A DNA stretch of 64,000 bases from Petunia secreta (lineage: Eukaryota; Streptophyta; Magnoliopsida; Solanales; Solanaceae): the NCBI GenBank assembly GCA_029990175.1, contig JARKIP010000038.1, positions 25,303,501-25,367,500 on the forward strand. The letters are read 5' to 3'. The position numbers were made by a program, and so were the translations under genes. Below are positions 23,444-35,153 of the stretch, in pieces (the first letter of the stretch is position 1; each line of letters begins with the position of its first letter). The notes under the pieces were generated by a model. The model did not search any database, was not told the origin of the DNA, and saw only the letters and a list, made by a program, of their open reading frames with translations.

Positions 23444-25500
23444 CTACTCAAACTTAGCCTTGTGATCCTTTTCATTATAAACTTTGAAAGTAACTTTTTC
23501 TCCATGCGCTCTCACATTCATCTCCCCAAGTTCCATGTCAATGATTGCCTTCGAGGTGATTAGGAATGGTTTTTCAAAAATTATTGGAGCTTCTCGATCC
23601 TCTTCATAGTCAAGGATAATAAAATCAGCAGAGAACGTAAACTTCCCAACTTTAATCAACACATCCTCCACCTTACCATCGGGGCAAGTGAGTGATCCAT
23701 CCGCCATCTTAAGAGTGACTGAAGTAGGCTTAAACCTTTTACAAACAGAAAGAGGCATAAGATTTATGCTGGCCCCCAGATCAAACAGTGCAACAGAAAT
23801 ATTATGACCACCAATAGTGCAAGGAATAGTAAACCTCCCAGGATCTTGAAGTTTTGGAGGTAGCTTATTGAAAATTGCACTACACTCCTCTGTCAACTCA
23901 ATTGTATCTATCTCCTGTGGTTTTCTCCTCTTAACTAGAATCTCTTTTAAGAACTTCACAAATGACGACATCAGTTCAAACACATCAGTCAAGGGAATGT
24001 TAACCTGAAGCTCTTTCATCATACTCACAAATTTTTGAAATTGAGCCATATCCTTTGATGGTTGAAGTCTGTGTGGGAATGGTGGGGGCAGTAGAGGTGC
24101 CTCCTTTTCCTCTACTTTCTTCTTTGCTTTCTCAACTTTTTCTACTTCCGCTGCTTTAAGTTGCTCCCTCTCCTCAGTTTTGGCCATCAACTCTTTGCCC
24201 TTAACTAGAGTTATAGCAAGACAGTGCTCAACTCCCTTTATATTTGGATTCGATTCAACATTACCAGGAAGTGCTCCATGTGGGCTAGAATTTTGTGCTC
24301 CAGCTAACTGCCCCATTTGGCGTTCAAAGTCTTTTTGAGCAGTAGTAAGATCTTTTATGGCCTGTACCTGAGCTGCATGTCAGCTATAATTCTCTGCTGG
24401 CCTGCTAACATCTGCTTTATCAACTCTTCAACTGAACTGTTTGACTGCTGTGGTTGAGCCTGAGGATGTGAATTTTGGTAATTATTCTGAGATCTCGTAT
24501 TACCTTGTGCAGCCTGGTTATCACTCCACGATAAACCAGGATGATTTCGTGAATTAGGATTGTAACTATTACCAAACTGGTTCTGATTCTGTCCCTGAGA
24601 TCTATTTTGATTCCCCACGTAATAAACTGACTCTGGATTGGAGGGGCAAATATCAGTAGCATGATCTTGTCCACATACCTCACAAAAACTTTGAAACTGC
24701 TGCACTTGTTTAACTGATTGCACTTGTTGCTGAGTTGGTGGCAATGCTAGCTTGCTAATTTGGTTAGCTATCGCATCCATCTTTGCATTCAACGCTGAAA
24801 CCGCATCCAATTGAAGTACTACAGCGGCTTTTTGACTTGGAGATTTACCATCACCCTGCCAATCAGGATTGCTTTGAGAGGATTTATCCAGTAATTCATA
24901 AATCTCATCAAAATTCAAAGCCAAGACTTGGCCTCCAGCAGCAGCGTCCACCACGATCTTGGTATGAGCATTCAAACATTCAACAAAAGTGTGGGCCAAC
25001 ACCTCATTAGATTGATTGTGGTGCAGGCAATCTCTTAACAATGACTTGAATCTCTCCCAGGCTGAATACAAGGATTCTCCATCTCGTTGTCTGAAAGACA
25101 TAATCTCACTCCTTATTCTAGCTGTTTTGGTAGATGGATAGAATTTAGCCAAAAATTTCTTAGCTAAAACATCCCAAGTAGTGATAGACCCAGGCTTTTC
25201 ATCCTTTCACCACTTCTTTGCTGCCCCAATCAATGAAAAGGGGAAGAGTATCAATCGAATATAATCAGTAGAGACCCCTGCTGGTGTGTATGTGTCACTT
25301 ATCTCCAAGAAATTCTGGATATGTTGTTGTGGATTCTCATGAAATAATCAAGCATATATTCCAGTCGCATGGAGCAGTTATATCATGCCGGACTTAATCT
25401 CAAAGTGTCCACTAATTTCAGGCTTAACTATGCTCGAGGCTACTCCCTCCAGACTGGGAAGAGCAACATCTCGCACAGCTAGAGCTCGATCTTCTGCCAT
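23444..25500 (-). pseudogene. Gag-protease gene of the minus element, broken
   Basis: The start MAEDRALAVRDVALPSLEG (ATG at 25500) is followed by a gag core (PF03732-like: PGSITTWDVLAKKFLAKFYP, RDGESLYSAWERFKSLLRDC), a Q/N-rich region, knuckle CEVCGQDHATDIC (C-x2-C-x4-H-x4-C), and a retropepsin-like domain with DLGASINLMP and APIIFEKPFLITSKAIIDM. Nonsense codons are seen near 25370 and 25350 and, after AAKKW, near 25207; the last is shared with the plus copy. A frameshift separates 25152-24355 from 24316-23444. After the protease no polymerase follows. In an intact relative the product would form capsids and process them; this copy cannot. Confidence 0.85.
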
Positions 25501-25620
25501 TCTTACAGGTAAGGATTAAGAGAAACCTAATACTTGAAATAGCACAAGAAACTCAAAACAAAAATTAAACCTGAATAGAAAATAACAAATCGTCTAAAAA
25601 GAAAACAATCAATTATTTAG

Positions 25621-25638
25621 TCCCCGGCAACGGCGCCA
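25621..25638 (-). promoter_or_regulatory. Primer binding site, minus gag-protease element
   Basis: The plus strand reads TCCCCGGCAACGGCGCCA, an exact complement of the Athila/Tat tRNA-Asp primer site. It is six bases from the LTR end at 25645. Confidence 0.85.
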
Positions 25639-25644
25639 AAAACT

Positions 25645-26909
25645 TGTTGCTCCCAAACGCACACGCAAGTATACGTGGTCGACAAGTAATAAAGTGGTAA
25701 ATCGAGTATCATTCTCACGAGGACTAGTATTAATGACTATATTCTAACAAACAATTTTCTTAAAACTATCCAGGGATCTTTTTCAATGATGGTTGAGATT
25801 TTTACTAACTAAATAAAATAATTGAAAGCAAGTAACTGAAGTCAAGTAATAGAGCAAATTCTAAGTTGTTATCAATGAAAGAGAGACGGTCCAGGGTCAA
25901 AGCTACGAACAATTCAGTTGAGTTTTCCAGTTGATTCTACTTATTGATTTCCTAGATTGCTAACTAACAGGTTAATTATATTCGTGAAAACCTGTCGATT
26001 CTTCATGAGTCTATGTAAGCTACTCTAACGCCTATATTTCTATGAAATTAAATCACATGCATGCATTAAAGAACTCTGTATTTAGCTAAGCAAGGCGAAT
26101 GAGTATATGTCTATCCTACCCGCGAATCGATTCCCTGATGCCCAGGTTCACAATCAAGCCCTATTCTTTCTTATTTGCATTTAAAAGTTCCCTCTGTCGA
26201 GTTCAACTTGTAAACCGTAGATAGTGTTCAATTACCGAGCCCTCATAACCAAACAATTAGGCTCAATAAAGAATAAGCAATCTGTAATGGTAAATCAATA
26301 GGAAGAAAACAACTTTCAAACATCAACCTTCATGTATTTGCTCTAACCCTAGAACGATAGGTTTAGCTACTCATATTCATAATAACAACATAAGAATTCA
26401 TAGAAAAAGTATGAAATATTGTTATAGATGAAGTAAAGGAATTAAACCCTTGGTTCAATGTGTTAGGAACTCCAAAACTTGCTCCAAAATTCGACCTCCC
26501 TTTACAAAACGAAATTATGAGGTTTTATAATGTTTACAAAGTGCTAGGATAAGCTAAACCAAAGCCTAATCTAGTTGGGAAAACTTTTGTTTCATCAGCT
26601 TCAAAGCTTTCGTGGAAGTCACGCTTCTACTATAGCTTTCAACTCCTCAGGGCTTTCGCTGAAGCCTTGCTCCCAGTATAGCTTCCAACTCTTCAGGGCT
26701 TTCTTAGAAGCCTTGCTTCCACCATAGCTTACAATGTGTCCATTAACTCTAATTTGATTGTTCTTGTCTTGAATTCATCCGCACCATTCCTAAAATCACA
26801 AATACAATAAGTGAGCACAAGAAACACAATTATCACATATATCGAGCGCATAAAGTACCAAAATATGAGAAGATATTAAGGTAAAATAGGCAAATATCCC
26901 CAAACATCA
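25645..26909 (-). repeat. 5' LTR of the minus gag-protease element
   Basis: It is 1265 bp, with plus-strand ends TGTTGCTCCC and ACATCA. It contains three GGAAGC..GCTTCC units around 26600-26740. On its right is not host DNA but 3'-internal sequence of another copy, so the LTR is shared by two elements, as after LTR recombination. Confidence 0.85.
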
Positions 26910-27420
26910 CCACCCCGCACTTAGACCTTTCCTCGCCCTCGAGCAATCATCAAAAACCAATTTCCCAACTAGATCCCAACACTCAATAGAACAGGTCTAC
27001 CTATGATTATGGTTGATACCGACCATTAGACAAGTGCATATACATATCATGTGACCCTCAACATGCCAAAAATTTATCACTTTACAAAATACTAGAACAA
27101 CCCACTCAAGACATCTCAACTTCAAAAACCGACTCAATGAAACCAAGCTTTCACAAAGTCACACTCATTCACTCAACCAAGAAGTCAAAACTTCACCTAT
27201 CTCGCGCAAGCCATGTGCCCTCACAAAAAATACTCAAGAGAGCGTCCCAAATATCACACAAAGAATATATTTCAAGAACAAATGAGGGACAAAATATAAG
27301 AATAATTCACTCGCTCTCCAAAAAGAAGTTCACGTGTCACACACAACGTACTATAGGCTTTCCCGTAGTGTAGGACTCCACTAATGTAAGCTCACTCCTA
27401 TCGGGGTTAACTAGGACATT
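26910..27420 (-). mobile_element. Fragment of a third family A copy (3' interior)
   Basis: It matches, inverted, 34640-35153 of the plus copy, including the polypurine-type tract next to the LTR and the conserved block around 27355-27415. It ends abruptly at about 27420. No gene is present; the open frame at 27137-27373 lies in non-coding repeat sequence and its mirror occurs at 34690-34926. Confidence 0.7.
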
Positions 27421-27802
27421 AACATAAAGCTTTTCCTTTTTCTGGAATTAATGACAAAATAACCTCTCTCTCTCTCTCTCTCTTTTTTTTTTTTTTTTGG
27501 AATCATTCAATATAAGAAGTCTTCATTTCTGCTGTAAACTATGTGTCAGGTCAAACTATGTCATATAAATTGAAATGGAAGAAATATTGTGTATTCGTTT
27601 AGGGAATGAAAAGCTAAGGAAAACTAAAAGAGAAGGAGAATTGAGAAAAGGAATTCGTGAATAAGAAATAAAGAGACAGATACTTACATAAATTCTGAAT
27701 TGTCGTCCCATCTATATTAGTTGAACATTTTGGAATATGGGAAATCTTGCACCACTGGGATTTTGGGTCACTCCGATTGCTGCAACTTTCTTTTAACTCA
27801 TT
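27421..27802. other. Spacer between the inverted retrotransposons
   Basis: It does not match either retroelement. It contains a CT microsatellite followed by a T run (about 27463-27499) and a decayed Stowaway-like end (TGTCATATAAATTGAAATGG, about 27558-27577). It may be a relic of the original target DNA. Confidence 0.45.
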
Positions 27803-27812
27803 TGCGGGGTGG

Positions 27813-29033
27813 TGATGTTTGGCGATATTTGCCTATATTACCTTAATATCTTCTCACATTTTAGTACTTTATGCGCTCGTTATATGTGATAATTGTGTTT
27901 CTTGTGCTCACTTATCGTATTTGTGGATTTAGGAATGGTGCGAATGAATTCGAGACAAGAACAATCAAATTAGAGTTAATGGACGCATTGGAAGCTATGG
28001 TGGAAGCAAGGCTTCCAAGAAAGCCCTGAAGAGTTGGAAGCTATAGTAGAAGCGTGGCTTCCACGAAAGCTCTGAGGCTGACGAACCACAAGTTTTCCCA
28101 ACTAGATTAGGCTTTGGTTTAACTTATCCTAGCACTTTGTAAACATTATAAAACCTCATAATTTCGTTTTGTAAAGGGAGTTGAAGTACTAGAGCAAGTT
28201 TTGGAGTTCTTACACTTTGAACCAAGGGTTTAATTCATTTTCATCATCTATTACAATCTTTCATATTTCTTCCATGAATTCTTGTGTTGTTATTATGAAT
28301 ATGTGTAGCTGAACATATCGTTCTAGGGTTAGAGCAAATACATGAAGGTTTGCGTTTGAAAGTTGATTTCTTCCTATTGATTTACCATTACGGATTGTTT
28401 ATTCTTTCTTGAGCCTAATTGTTTGGTTATCAGGGCCCGGTAATTGAACACTATCTACGGTTTACAAGTTGAACTCGACAGAGGGAACTTGTGAATGCAA
28501 GTAAAAAAGAATAGTGCTTGATTGTGAATCTGGGCATCAGGGAATCGATTTGTGGGTAGGATAGACATATACCTATTCGCCTGGCTTAACTAAATACAGA
28601 GTTTCTTTAATGCATGCATGTGATTTAATTCCACAGAAATATAGGCGTTAGAGTAACTTGCATAGACTTGTGAAGAATCGACAGGTTTTCACGAATATAA
28701 TTAACCTGTTAGTTAGCAATCTAGGAAATCAAGAAGTAGAAACAACTGGAAAACGCAACTGAATTGTTTGTAGCTCCGACCCTGGACCGTTTCTCTTTTG
28801 TTAATAAAAACCTAGAATTTGCTCAGTTACTTGATTTCAATTACTTGCTTTTAAATATCGTTTGCTTAGTTAGTAAATTACAAACCATCATTGGAAAAAG
28901 ATCCCTGAATAGGTTTTACAAAATTGTTTGCTAAGATTCAGCCTGACACAAAAGTCCTCATGGGAAAGATACTCGATTTATCACTTTACTACTTGTCGAC
29001 CACGTATACTTGCGTGTGCGTTTGGGAGCAACA
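27813..29033 (+). repeat. 5' LTR of the plus gag-protease element
   Basis: It is 1221 bp and runs TGATGTTTGG..GGGAGCAACA. Near 27990-28070 it has two GGAAGCTATGGTGGAAGC..GCTTCC units, one fewer than the 3' LTR. Confidence 0.85.
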
Positions 29034-29039
29034 AGTTTT

Positions 29040-29057
29040 TGGCGCCGTTGCCGGGGA
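29040..29057 (+). promoter_or_regulatory. Primer binding site, plus gag-protease element
   Basis: TGGCGCCGTTGCCGGGGA lies six bases after the 5' LTR. It is the standard Athila/Tat tRNA-Asp primer site. Confidence 0.9.
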
Positions 29058-29178
29058 CTAAATAATTGACTGTTTTTCTTTTTAGACAATTTGTTATTTT
29101 CTATTCAAGTTTAATTTTTGTTCTGAGTTTCTTGTGCTGTTTCAGGTATTAGGTTTCTCTTAATCCCTACCTGTAGGA

Positions 29179-31428
29179 TTGGCAGAAGATCGAGCTTTAG
29201 CTACGCGAGGTGTTGCTTTTCCCAGTCTGGAGAGAGAAGCCTGGAGCATTGTTAAGCCTGCAATTACTGGACACTTTGAGATTAAGTCCGACATGATACA
29301 ACTGCTACATGCGACTGGACAATATGCTGGATTACTGCATGAGGATCCACAACAACATATCTAGAATTTCTTGGAGATTAGTGACACATACACACCAGCA
29401 GGGGTCTCTACTGATTATATTCAATTGATACTCTTCCCCTTTTCATTGATTGGGGCAGCAAAGAAGTGGTGAAAGGATGAAAAGCCTGGGTCTATCACTA
29501 CTTGGGATGCTTTAGCTAAGAAATTTTTGGCTAAATTCTATCCATTTGCTAAAACAACTAGAATAAAGAGTGAGATTATGTCTTTCAGATAACGAGATGG
29601 AGAATCCTTGCATTCAGCCTGGGAGATATTCAAGTCATTGTTAAGAGATTGCCTGCATCACAATCAATCTAATGAGGTGTTGGCCCACACTTTTGTTGAA
29701 GGTTTAAATGCTCATACCAAGATCGTGGTGGACGCTGCTGCTGGAGGCCAAGTCTTGGCTTTGAATTTTAATGAGATTTATGAATTACTGGATAAATCCT
29801 CTCAAAGCAATCCTGATTGGCAGGTTGATGGCAGAGCTCCAAGTCAAAAAGCTGCTGGAGTACTTCAATTGGATGCGGTTTCAGCGTTGAATGCAAATAT
29901 GGATGCGATAGCTAACCAAATTAGCAAGCTAGCATTGCCACCAACTCAGCAACAAGTGCAATCAGTTAAACAAGTGCAGCAGTTTCAAAGTTTTTGTGAG
30001 GTATGTGGACAAGATCATGCTACTGATGTTTGCCCCTCCAATCCAGAGTCAATTTATTACGTGGAGAATCAAAATAGATCTCAGGGATAGAATCAGAACC
30101 AGTTTGGTAATAGCTACAATCCTAATTCACGAAATCATCCTGGTTTCTCTTGGAGTGATAACCAGGCTGCACAAGGTAATACGAGATCTCAGAATAATTA
30201 CAAAAATTCACATCCTCAGGCTCAACCACAGCAGTCAAACAGTTCAGTTGAAGAGTTGATAAAGCAGATGTTAGCAGGCCAGCAGAGAATTATAGCTGAC
30301 AATGCAGCTCAGGCACATGCCATAAAAGATCTTACTACTGCTCAAAAAGACCTTGAACGCCAAATAGGGAAGTTAGCTGGAGCACAAAATTCTAGCCCAC
30401 ATGGAGCACTTCCTGGTAATGTTGAATCGAATCCAAATATAAAGGGAGTTGAGTACTGTCTTGCTATAACTCTAGTTAAGGGCGAAGAGTTGATGGCCAA
30501 AACTGAAGAGGGAGCAACTTAAAGCAGCGGAAGTAGAAAAAGTGGAGAAAGTAAAGAAGAAAGAAGAGGAAAAGGAGGCACCTCTACCGCCCCCACCATT
30601 CCCACAGAGACTTCAACCTTCAAAGGATATGGCTCAATTTCAAAAATTTGTGAGTATGATGAAAGAGCTTCAGGTTAACATTCCCTTGACTGATGTGTTT
30701 GAACTGATGCCGTCACTAGTGAAGTTCTTAAAAGAGATTTTAGTTAAGAAGAGAAAACCACAAGAGATTGATACAATCGAGTTGACGAGGAGTGTAGTAC
30801 AATCCTGAGTAAATCACCTCCAAAACATCAAGATCCTGGGAGGTTTACTATTCCTTGTACTATTGGTGGTCATAATATTTTTGGTGCACTGTGTGATCAG
30901 GGGGCCATCATAAATCTCATGCCTCTGTCTGTGTATAAAAGGTTAGGCCTAGGAGAAATCAAGCCTATTTCAGTTACTCTTAAGATGACGGATGGATCAT
31001 TCACTTGTCCCGATGGTAAGGTGAAGGATGTGTTGATTAAAGTTGGGAAGTTCATGTTCTTTGCTGATTTTATTATTCTAGAGTATGAAGAGGACCAAGA
31101 AGCTCCAATAATTTTGGGAAGACCATTCCTAATCACCTCGAAAGCAATTATTGACATGGAACTTGGGGAGATGACTGTGAGAGCGCATGGAGAAAAGGTC
31201 ACTTTTAAGGTTTATAACGAAAAGGATCACAAGGCTAAGTTTGAGGAGTGTTCTTTGATAGAATGTGTCAGAAAAGAACATGAAAGTAAACCGAAAGAGG
31301 TGTTTGAGCGGAATGTAGAACAAGTTGACAATGGCATATCACTTGTGAAGTTGAATAAAGTTCCTCTTAAGGGCAAGAAGAAAGCAAAAGTTCGTCGCAA
31401 GAAGAGGAGACGTAAATGCTGGAAGTGA
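29179..31428 (+). pseudogene. Gag-protease gene of the plus element, broken
   Basis: The frame begins with TTG at 29179 where the minus copy has ATG, so the start is lost. Stops are present after DPQQHI, after AAKKW (shared with the minus copy), after IMSFR and after NRSQG. Where the minus copy can be compared, the codons are CAA or CAG there, pointing to C-to-T decay. The knuckle CEVCGQDHATDVC is intact. The protease motif is DQGAIINLMP instead of DLGASINLMP, so the active site is also damaged, although the Asp remains. The last part (30919-31428) ends in a basic tail (KVRRKKRRRKCWK) and a TGA. No polymerase follows. Confidence 0.85.
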
Positions 31429-31470
31429 GCTTAAAAGTGTTGTCGTGCCGCGACGCTAACTAAGGCGCTT

Positions 31471-31595
31471 CTCGGGAGGCAACCCGAGCTTTGTATGTAA
31501 ACGCAAAAATAAAAGGAAAAAAATAGAAAAAAATAAAAATACAAAAAGAGTCGTGCCGCGACGTTAAATCAAGCGCTTGTTGGGAGGCAACCCAA
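31471..31595 (+). ncRNA. Twin hairpin motif after the gag-protease ORF (plus copy)
   Basis: CTCGGG-AGGCAA-CCCGAG is at 31471-31488 and TTGGG-AGGCAA-CCCAA at 31580-31595. Before each is a GTCG..CGAC inverted repeat (GTCGTGCCGCGAC) and an AAGCGCTT-like stretch. The first hairpin begins about 40 bases after the ORF stop. Confidence 0.55.
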
Positions 31596-34500
31596 TTTTT
31601 ATTGTTTTAGTTGATTTTATTTATGTAGTATTACGTAGCTTTTCTTTTTGTTTTTTTTAAGTACTCGGGAAGTTTGGAAGTCGAGGCAGGGACGTAACAT
31701 CAGTTGCGGGATAATTGGAATGCTATATGGGATGCATTACTTCCAACATAGGCTTCAGAACTTGGACACAGAAAAATATAATTTTGTAACTGAGAAAAAG
31801 TCAATGGAAGCTGTGAGCAGGGAGGTTGTCCAGAAAAACTCATTAAGCAGCGGAGTGTGTGCAGTAGTTCAAAGCAGCACTTCCAGCATCACCTGTTCAC
31901 AGTATCGCTGGCTCAAAAGAGAAGCTCCAGCCTTGTCTGAAGCGATATCTGGAGCGTCGCATCTGGTTTGGCTTCGAGTTCCGCACACTTAAGAAATACT
32001 TTGGATGAGAAGATGCGTTAAAACAGTTGGGGGCGTTGCTCCCTGCATCGCTTAGTGTTAACCAGAAAGCTCCAAACCTGTGAAGCGATATCATGGCGTC
32101 GTTGTGCGTATTGCAGCCCGGGAATTGTTAAAAGTTTTGGTGGAAGCAATAGTCGGAGCGTCGCATCGGAAATAGCTCCATACAAAAACTGCTTCAGACC
32201 TTTTCATCGCGATCCTTGAAGCGACGCCTTGGGAATAGCTTCCAAACTGCACAACACTTAGAAGATTTTTTGGGGATCAAAGCTGCACAAGACAAGCTGA
32301 AGCGACGCTTTGCCTATCGCTTTGGGTTAGGCAGTGAACTCCAAGACTGCTCAAGCGATGAGCATGCGTCACCCCATTGATCGCATCCAGGTAAGTATCA
32401 TTTTTTTTCAGGTCGACCCATTTGACCCGCGAGAATTAAAATAACACAGTCAAAGTCCCGCCTCTCCCTGTTGGTTTAAACACGAATAAGAGGAAAAAAA
32501 AACAGAAAACACGAACTCAGGCAGGTAAGTAAACGATTTCCTTCATTGATTCACCAGTAAGGCAGGTAAGTTCCATTCCTATCTCTTATTTTTATTACTG
32601 CTGCTTCACCATAGCAGTCCCGTCTTCCCTTCCCTTAGTTCTAATGTTTAATCGTGGTTGTGCGCTGTCTTGAATCTGTGTTGGTTTTTGTTGTTACTAC
32701 AAATGTGAACCCATGTCGGGTTATATTTGGTATCGGTTAAACTTGAAAGTCCTATGAAAAAATTTGGGAGGCTCACCTCTTTCAAATGTCTATGAAAGTG
32801 CAGCTTGAAACCAGTGCATGACAACTGTTTGATAAAATGCCTAAATGAATAAAAGTTTAAATTTTGTGAAGTCTTGAGTAACAAAATGTTTACTAGGCAT
32901 AATATGAGCTAGTTGATGATCTAAAAGTTTAAAATTGAAGGCGTTTACGCGAAATTCGAATTGATGATTGTCTAAAGTAAGCCACAAGCCATTGTCGCGC
33001 ACGACTAGGGCTACGTCTTAGTTTTTGAGTTGTCTGCTATCCTTACTAATTTCGTTTGGTTACTTTTACGATAATTAGAGAGTGTTACTGCGTTTGTATT
33101 ACAACGAGAAATGAGTGTGGGGTCGTTACGACACCCGTTGAATCTTGTATGCGTAGCCACTTATCTCACAGGTTTAGGTAATGTTAAGCTCAAACCCAAT
33201 GCCTTAAAATGGCGACATGTTGGGGGAAGTCTGAGTACCCCTTGCTCTACGGACGCTTGGTGGGTTCGTAATGGAGATGGTACCATTCCTAGCGCAAAAG
33301 GCTAGGTCGTTTAGCCTTCAGGAAAGGTTCTTTTACTCTAGCACATTATTTTTTCTCGCACTGAGAATAGCACTTGATTTTAAGTGTGGGGTGGGGGAAT
33401 TCCCAAGTTTTGAGGTTATGGATGATTGTACCCTTTAGGAATTTAATTTTCACAATTTTTATTTTTGTCACTTGACTTTATTTTTATTTGTTTCTTGCTT
33501 TAATATAAAAAAAAATAAAAAAACTAGAAAACTAATGAAAAATTCCAAAAAGATTTTCTTTTTAGTTTTAGGTAGTGGTACATGTCATCCGCCACGTGGT
33601 TTTTCTTATGGCCTCGATTTTTTTCCATGGGTAGACCTTTGAACCGGGTAATTTTTATTTTTAGGAGTAGTTTAGTAGTAGTAGTTAGTAGAGTATTTGA
33701 GGAAAATTGATAGAATGCTAGGTGCCTTTGGTTTGTTTGATACCGGTGGATTTAGACTTGAGCATTTGCTATTTGTGAATCCTTTTTGGTTTTGAAATTG
33801 TGATGCGAATGATCTTTTTGAGACGCTTAGGTTCAACTATTTGACTCTTTTGTGAACTATTGTGCCTTAGTGATTAAATTTCAAAAGTTGCATCTTGTTT
33901 GCTTTAACCGAGAGTTGAAATGAAACTGTCTTTAGTGAACTATGTGCCATGTGTGATGTGAGGTATCTTTTCTTATGTTTTGTGCCACATATTGATGTCT
34001 AGAACTTGCCCCGTGTGTGTTCAAAGCGAAATCATAGGTTTGCTCTAGTCGGGAGATGATACAGGCGTTTCTTTGATAAGCCTTTCTAGCCTTGATTAGC
34101 CTACCTTTAATATTATCCTTCTTAAGCCCTTTTGAGCCTATTGACACTTTATTTGGCATCCACATTTCAAACCTTAACCCTTTTGTTCTTAATTATCTTC
34201 CTTTTGAACCCGTACTCCTTATAGCACTTTAATTAAAATATTTGATTGTTTACGGAGTTGTGATTGGAAAAAATTGGGGGGCTTTTGAGTAGAACCAATG
34301 AAAGAAAACAATATGGTGCATTTTGAAGAAAAAAAGAGAGAATCATTGGCAAGGTTGAGAAAAATATTGAAAAGAAAAAAAAATGAAATGAAAAAGAGAA
34401 AAATAAAGAAAACAAAAGAAAGAAAAATAAATCTCAATCCTTGCTAGTATTGTGCAAAAGTAAAGTTGCAAATTGCTTAAATTGAGAAGGAATTTCTTGT

Positions 34501-35153
34501 GTATGGTTGGGTGGTTGTTTGGTTGGATTTGAGAAGAAAGGTGAAAATAAAAATTAAAGTAATATATTAAAGTGCTTAGGGAGGTAGTCACTATTTTATC
34601 CATATTTATCCTACCCGTCCTTTAGCCTACATTACAACCCTTAAAGTCCTAGTTAATCCCGATAGGAGTGAGCTTACATTAGTGGAGTCCTACACTACGG
34701 GAAAGCATATAGTACGTTGTGTGTGGCACGTGAATTTCTTTTTGGAGAGCGAGTGAATTATTCCTATATTTTGTCCCTCATTTGTTCTTGAAATATATTC
34801 TTTGTGTGATATTTGGGACGCTCTCTTGAGTATTTTTTGTGAGGGCACATGGTTTGCGCGAGATAGATGAAGTTTTGACTTCTTGGTTGAGTGAATAAGT
34901 GTGATTTTGTGAAAGCTTGGTTTCATTGAGTCGGTTTTTGAAGTTGAGATGTCTTGAGTGGGTTGTTCTAGTGTTTTGTAATGTGATGAATTTTTGGCAT
35001 GTTGAGGGTCACATGATATGTATATGCACTTGTCTAATGGTCGGTATCAACCATAATCATAGGTAGACCTGTTCTATTGAGTGTTGGGATCTAGTTGGGA
35101 AATTGGTTTTTGATGATTGCTCGAGGGCAAGCAAAGGTCTAAGTGCGGGGTGG
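31596..35153 (+). other. 3' non-coding interior of the plus gag-protease element
   Basis: No reverse transcriptase, integrase or other protein domain is seen. Landmarks are an AGCGAT/GCGTCGC array (about 31920-32400), a polypurine-like tract GTGTGGGGTGGGGG (about 33380-33395), a conserved block at 34000-34070, and a segment at 34640-34930 mirrored at 27130-27420. Confidence 0.65.

Larger units (their letters stand above)
8740..26909 (-). mobile_element. Gag-protease-only Ty3/gypsy-like element (minus copy) with nested insertions
   Basis: In sense orientation (minus strand) the order is 5' LTR 26909-25645, primer binding site at 25638-25621 complementary to the tRNA-Asp type used by Athila/Tat elements, gag-protease ORF remains 25500-23444, a long non-coding 3' region, and the 3' LTR 17918-8740, which is split by another element. 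LTRs start TGATG and end ACA. No reverse transcriptase, RNase H or integrase is present, so this is a non-autonomous (TR-GAG-like) element. Without the insertions the interior is about 6.4 kb, like the plus copy at 27813. The left flank is the NLR gene. The right flank is 3'-internal sequence of another copy, so no clean target duplication exists. Confidence 0.75.

Noticed and set aside
27137..27373. ORF MKPSFHKVTLIHSTKKSKLH and its mirror at 34690-34926
   Set aside because: Both lie in non-coding 3' interior of family A elements; conservation between them reflects copying of the element, not coding.
31430..35153. Possible env-like or polymerase gene after gag-protease in the plus element
   Set aside because: No reverse transcriptase, RNase H, integrase or membrane-protein frame could be read in either direction, even allowing for stops.
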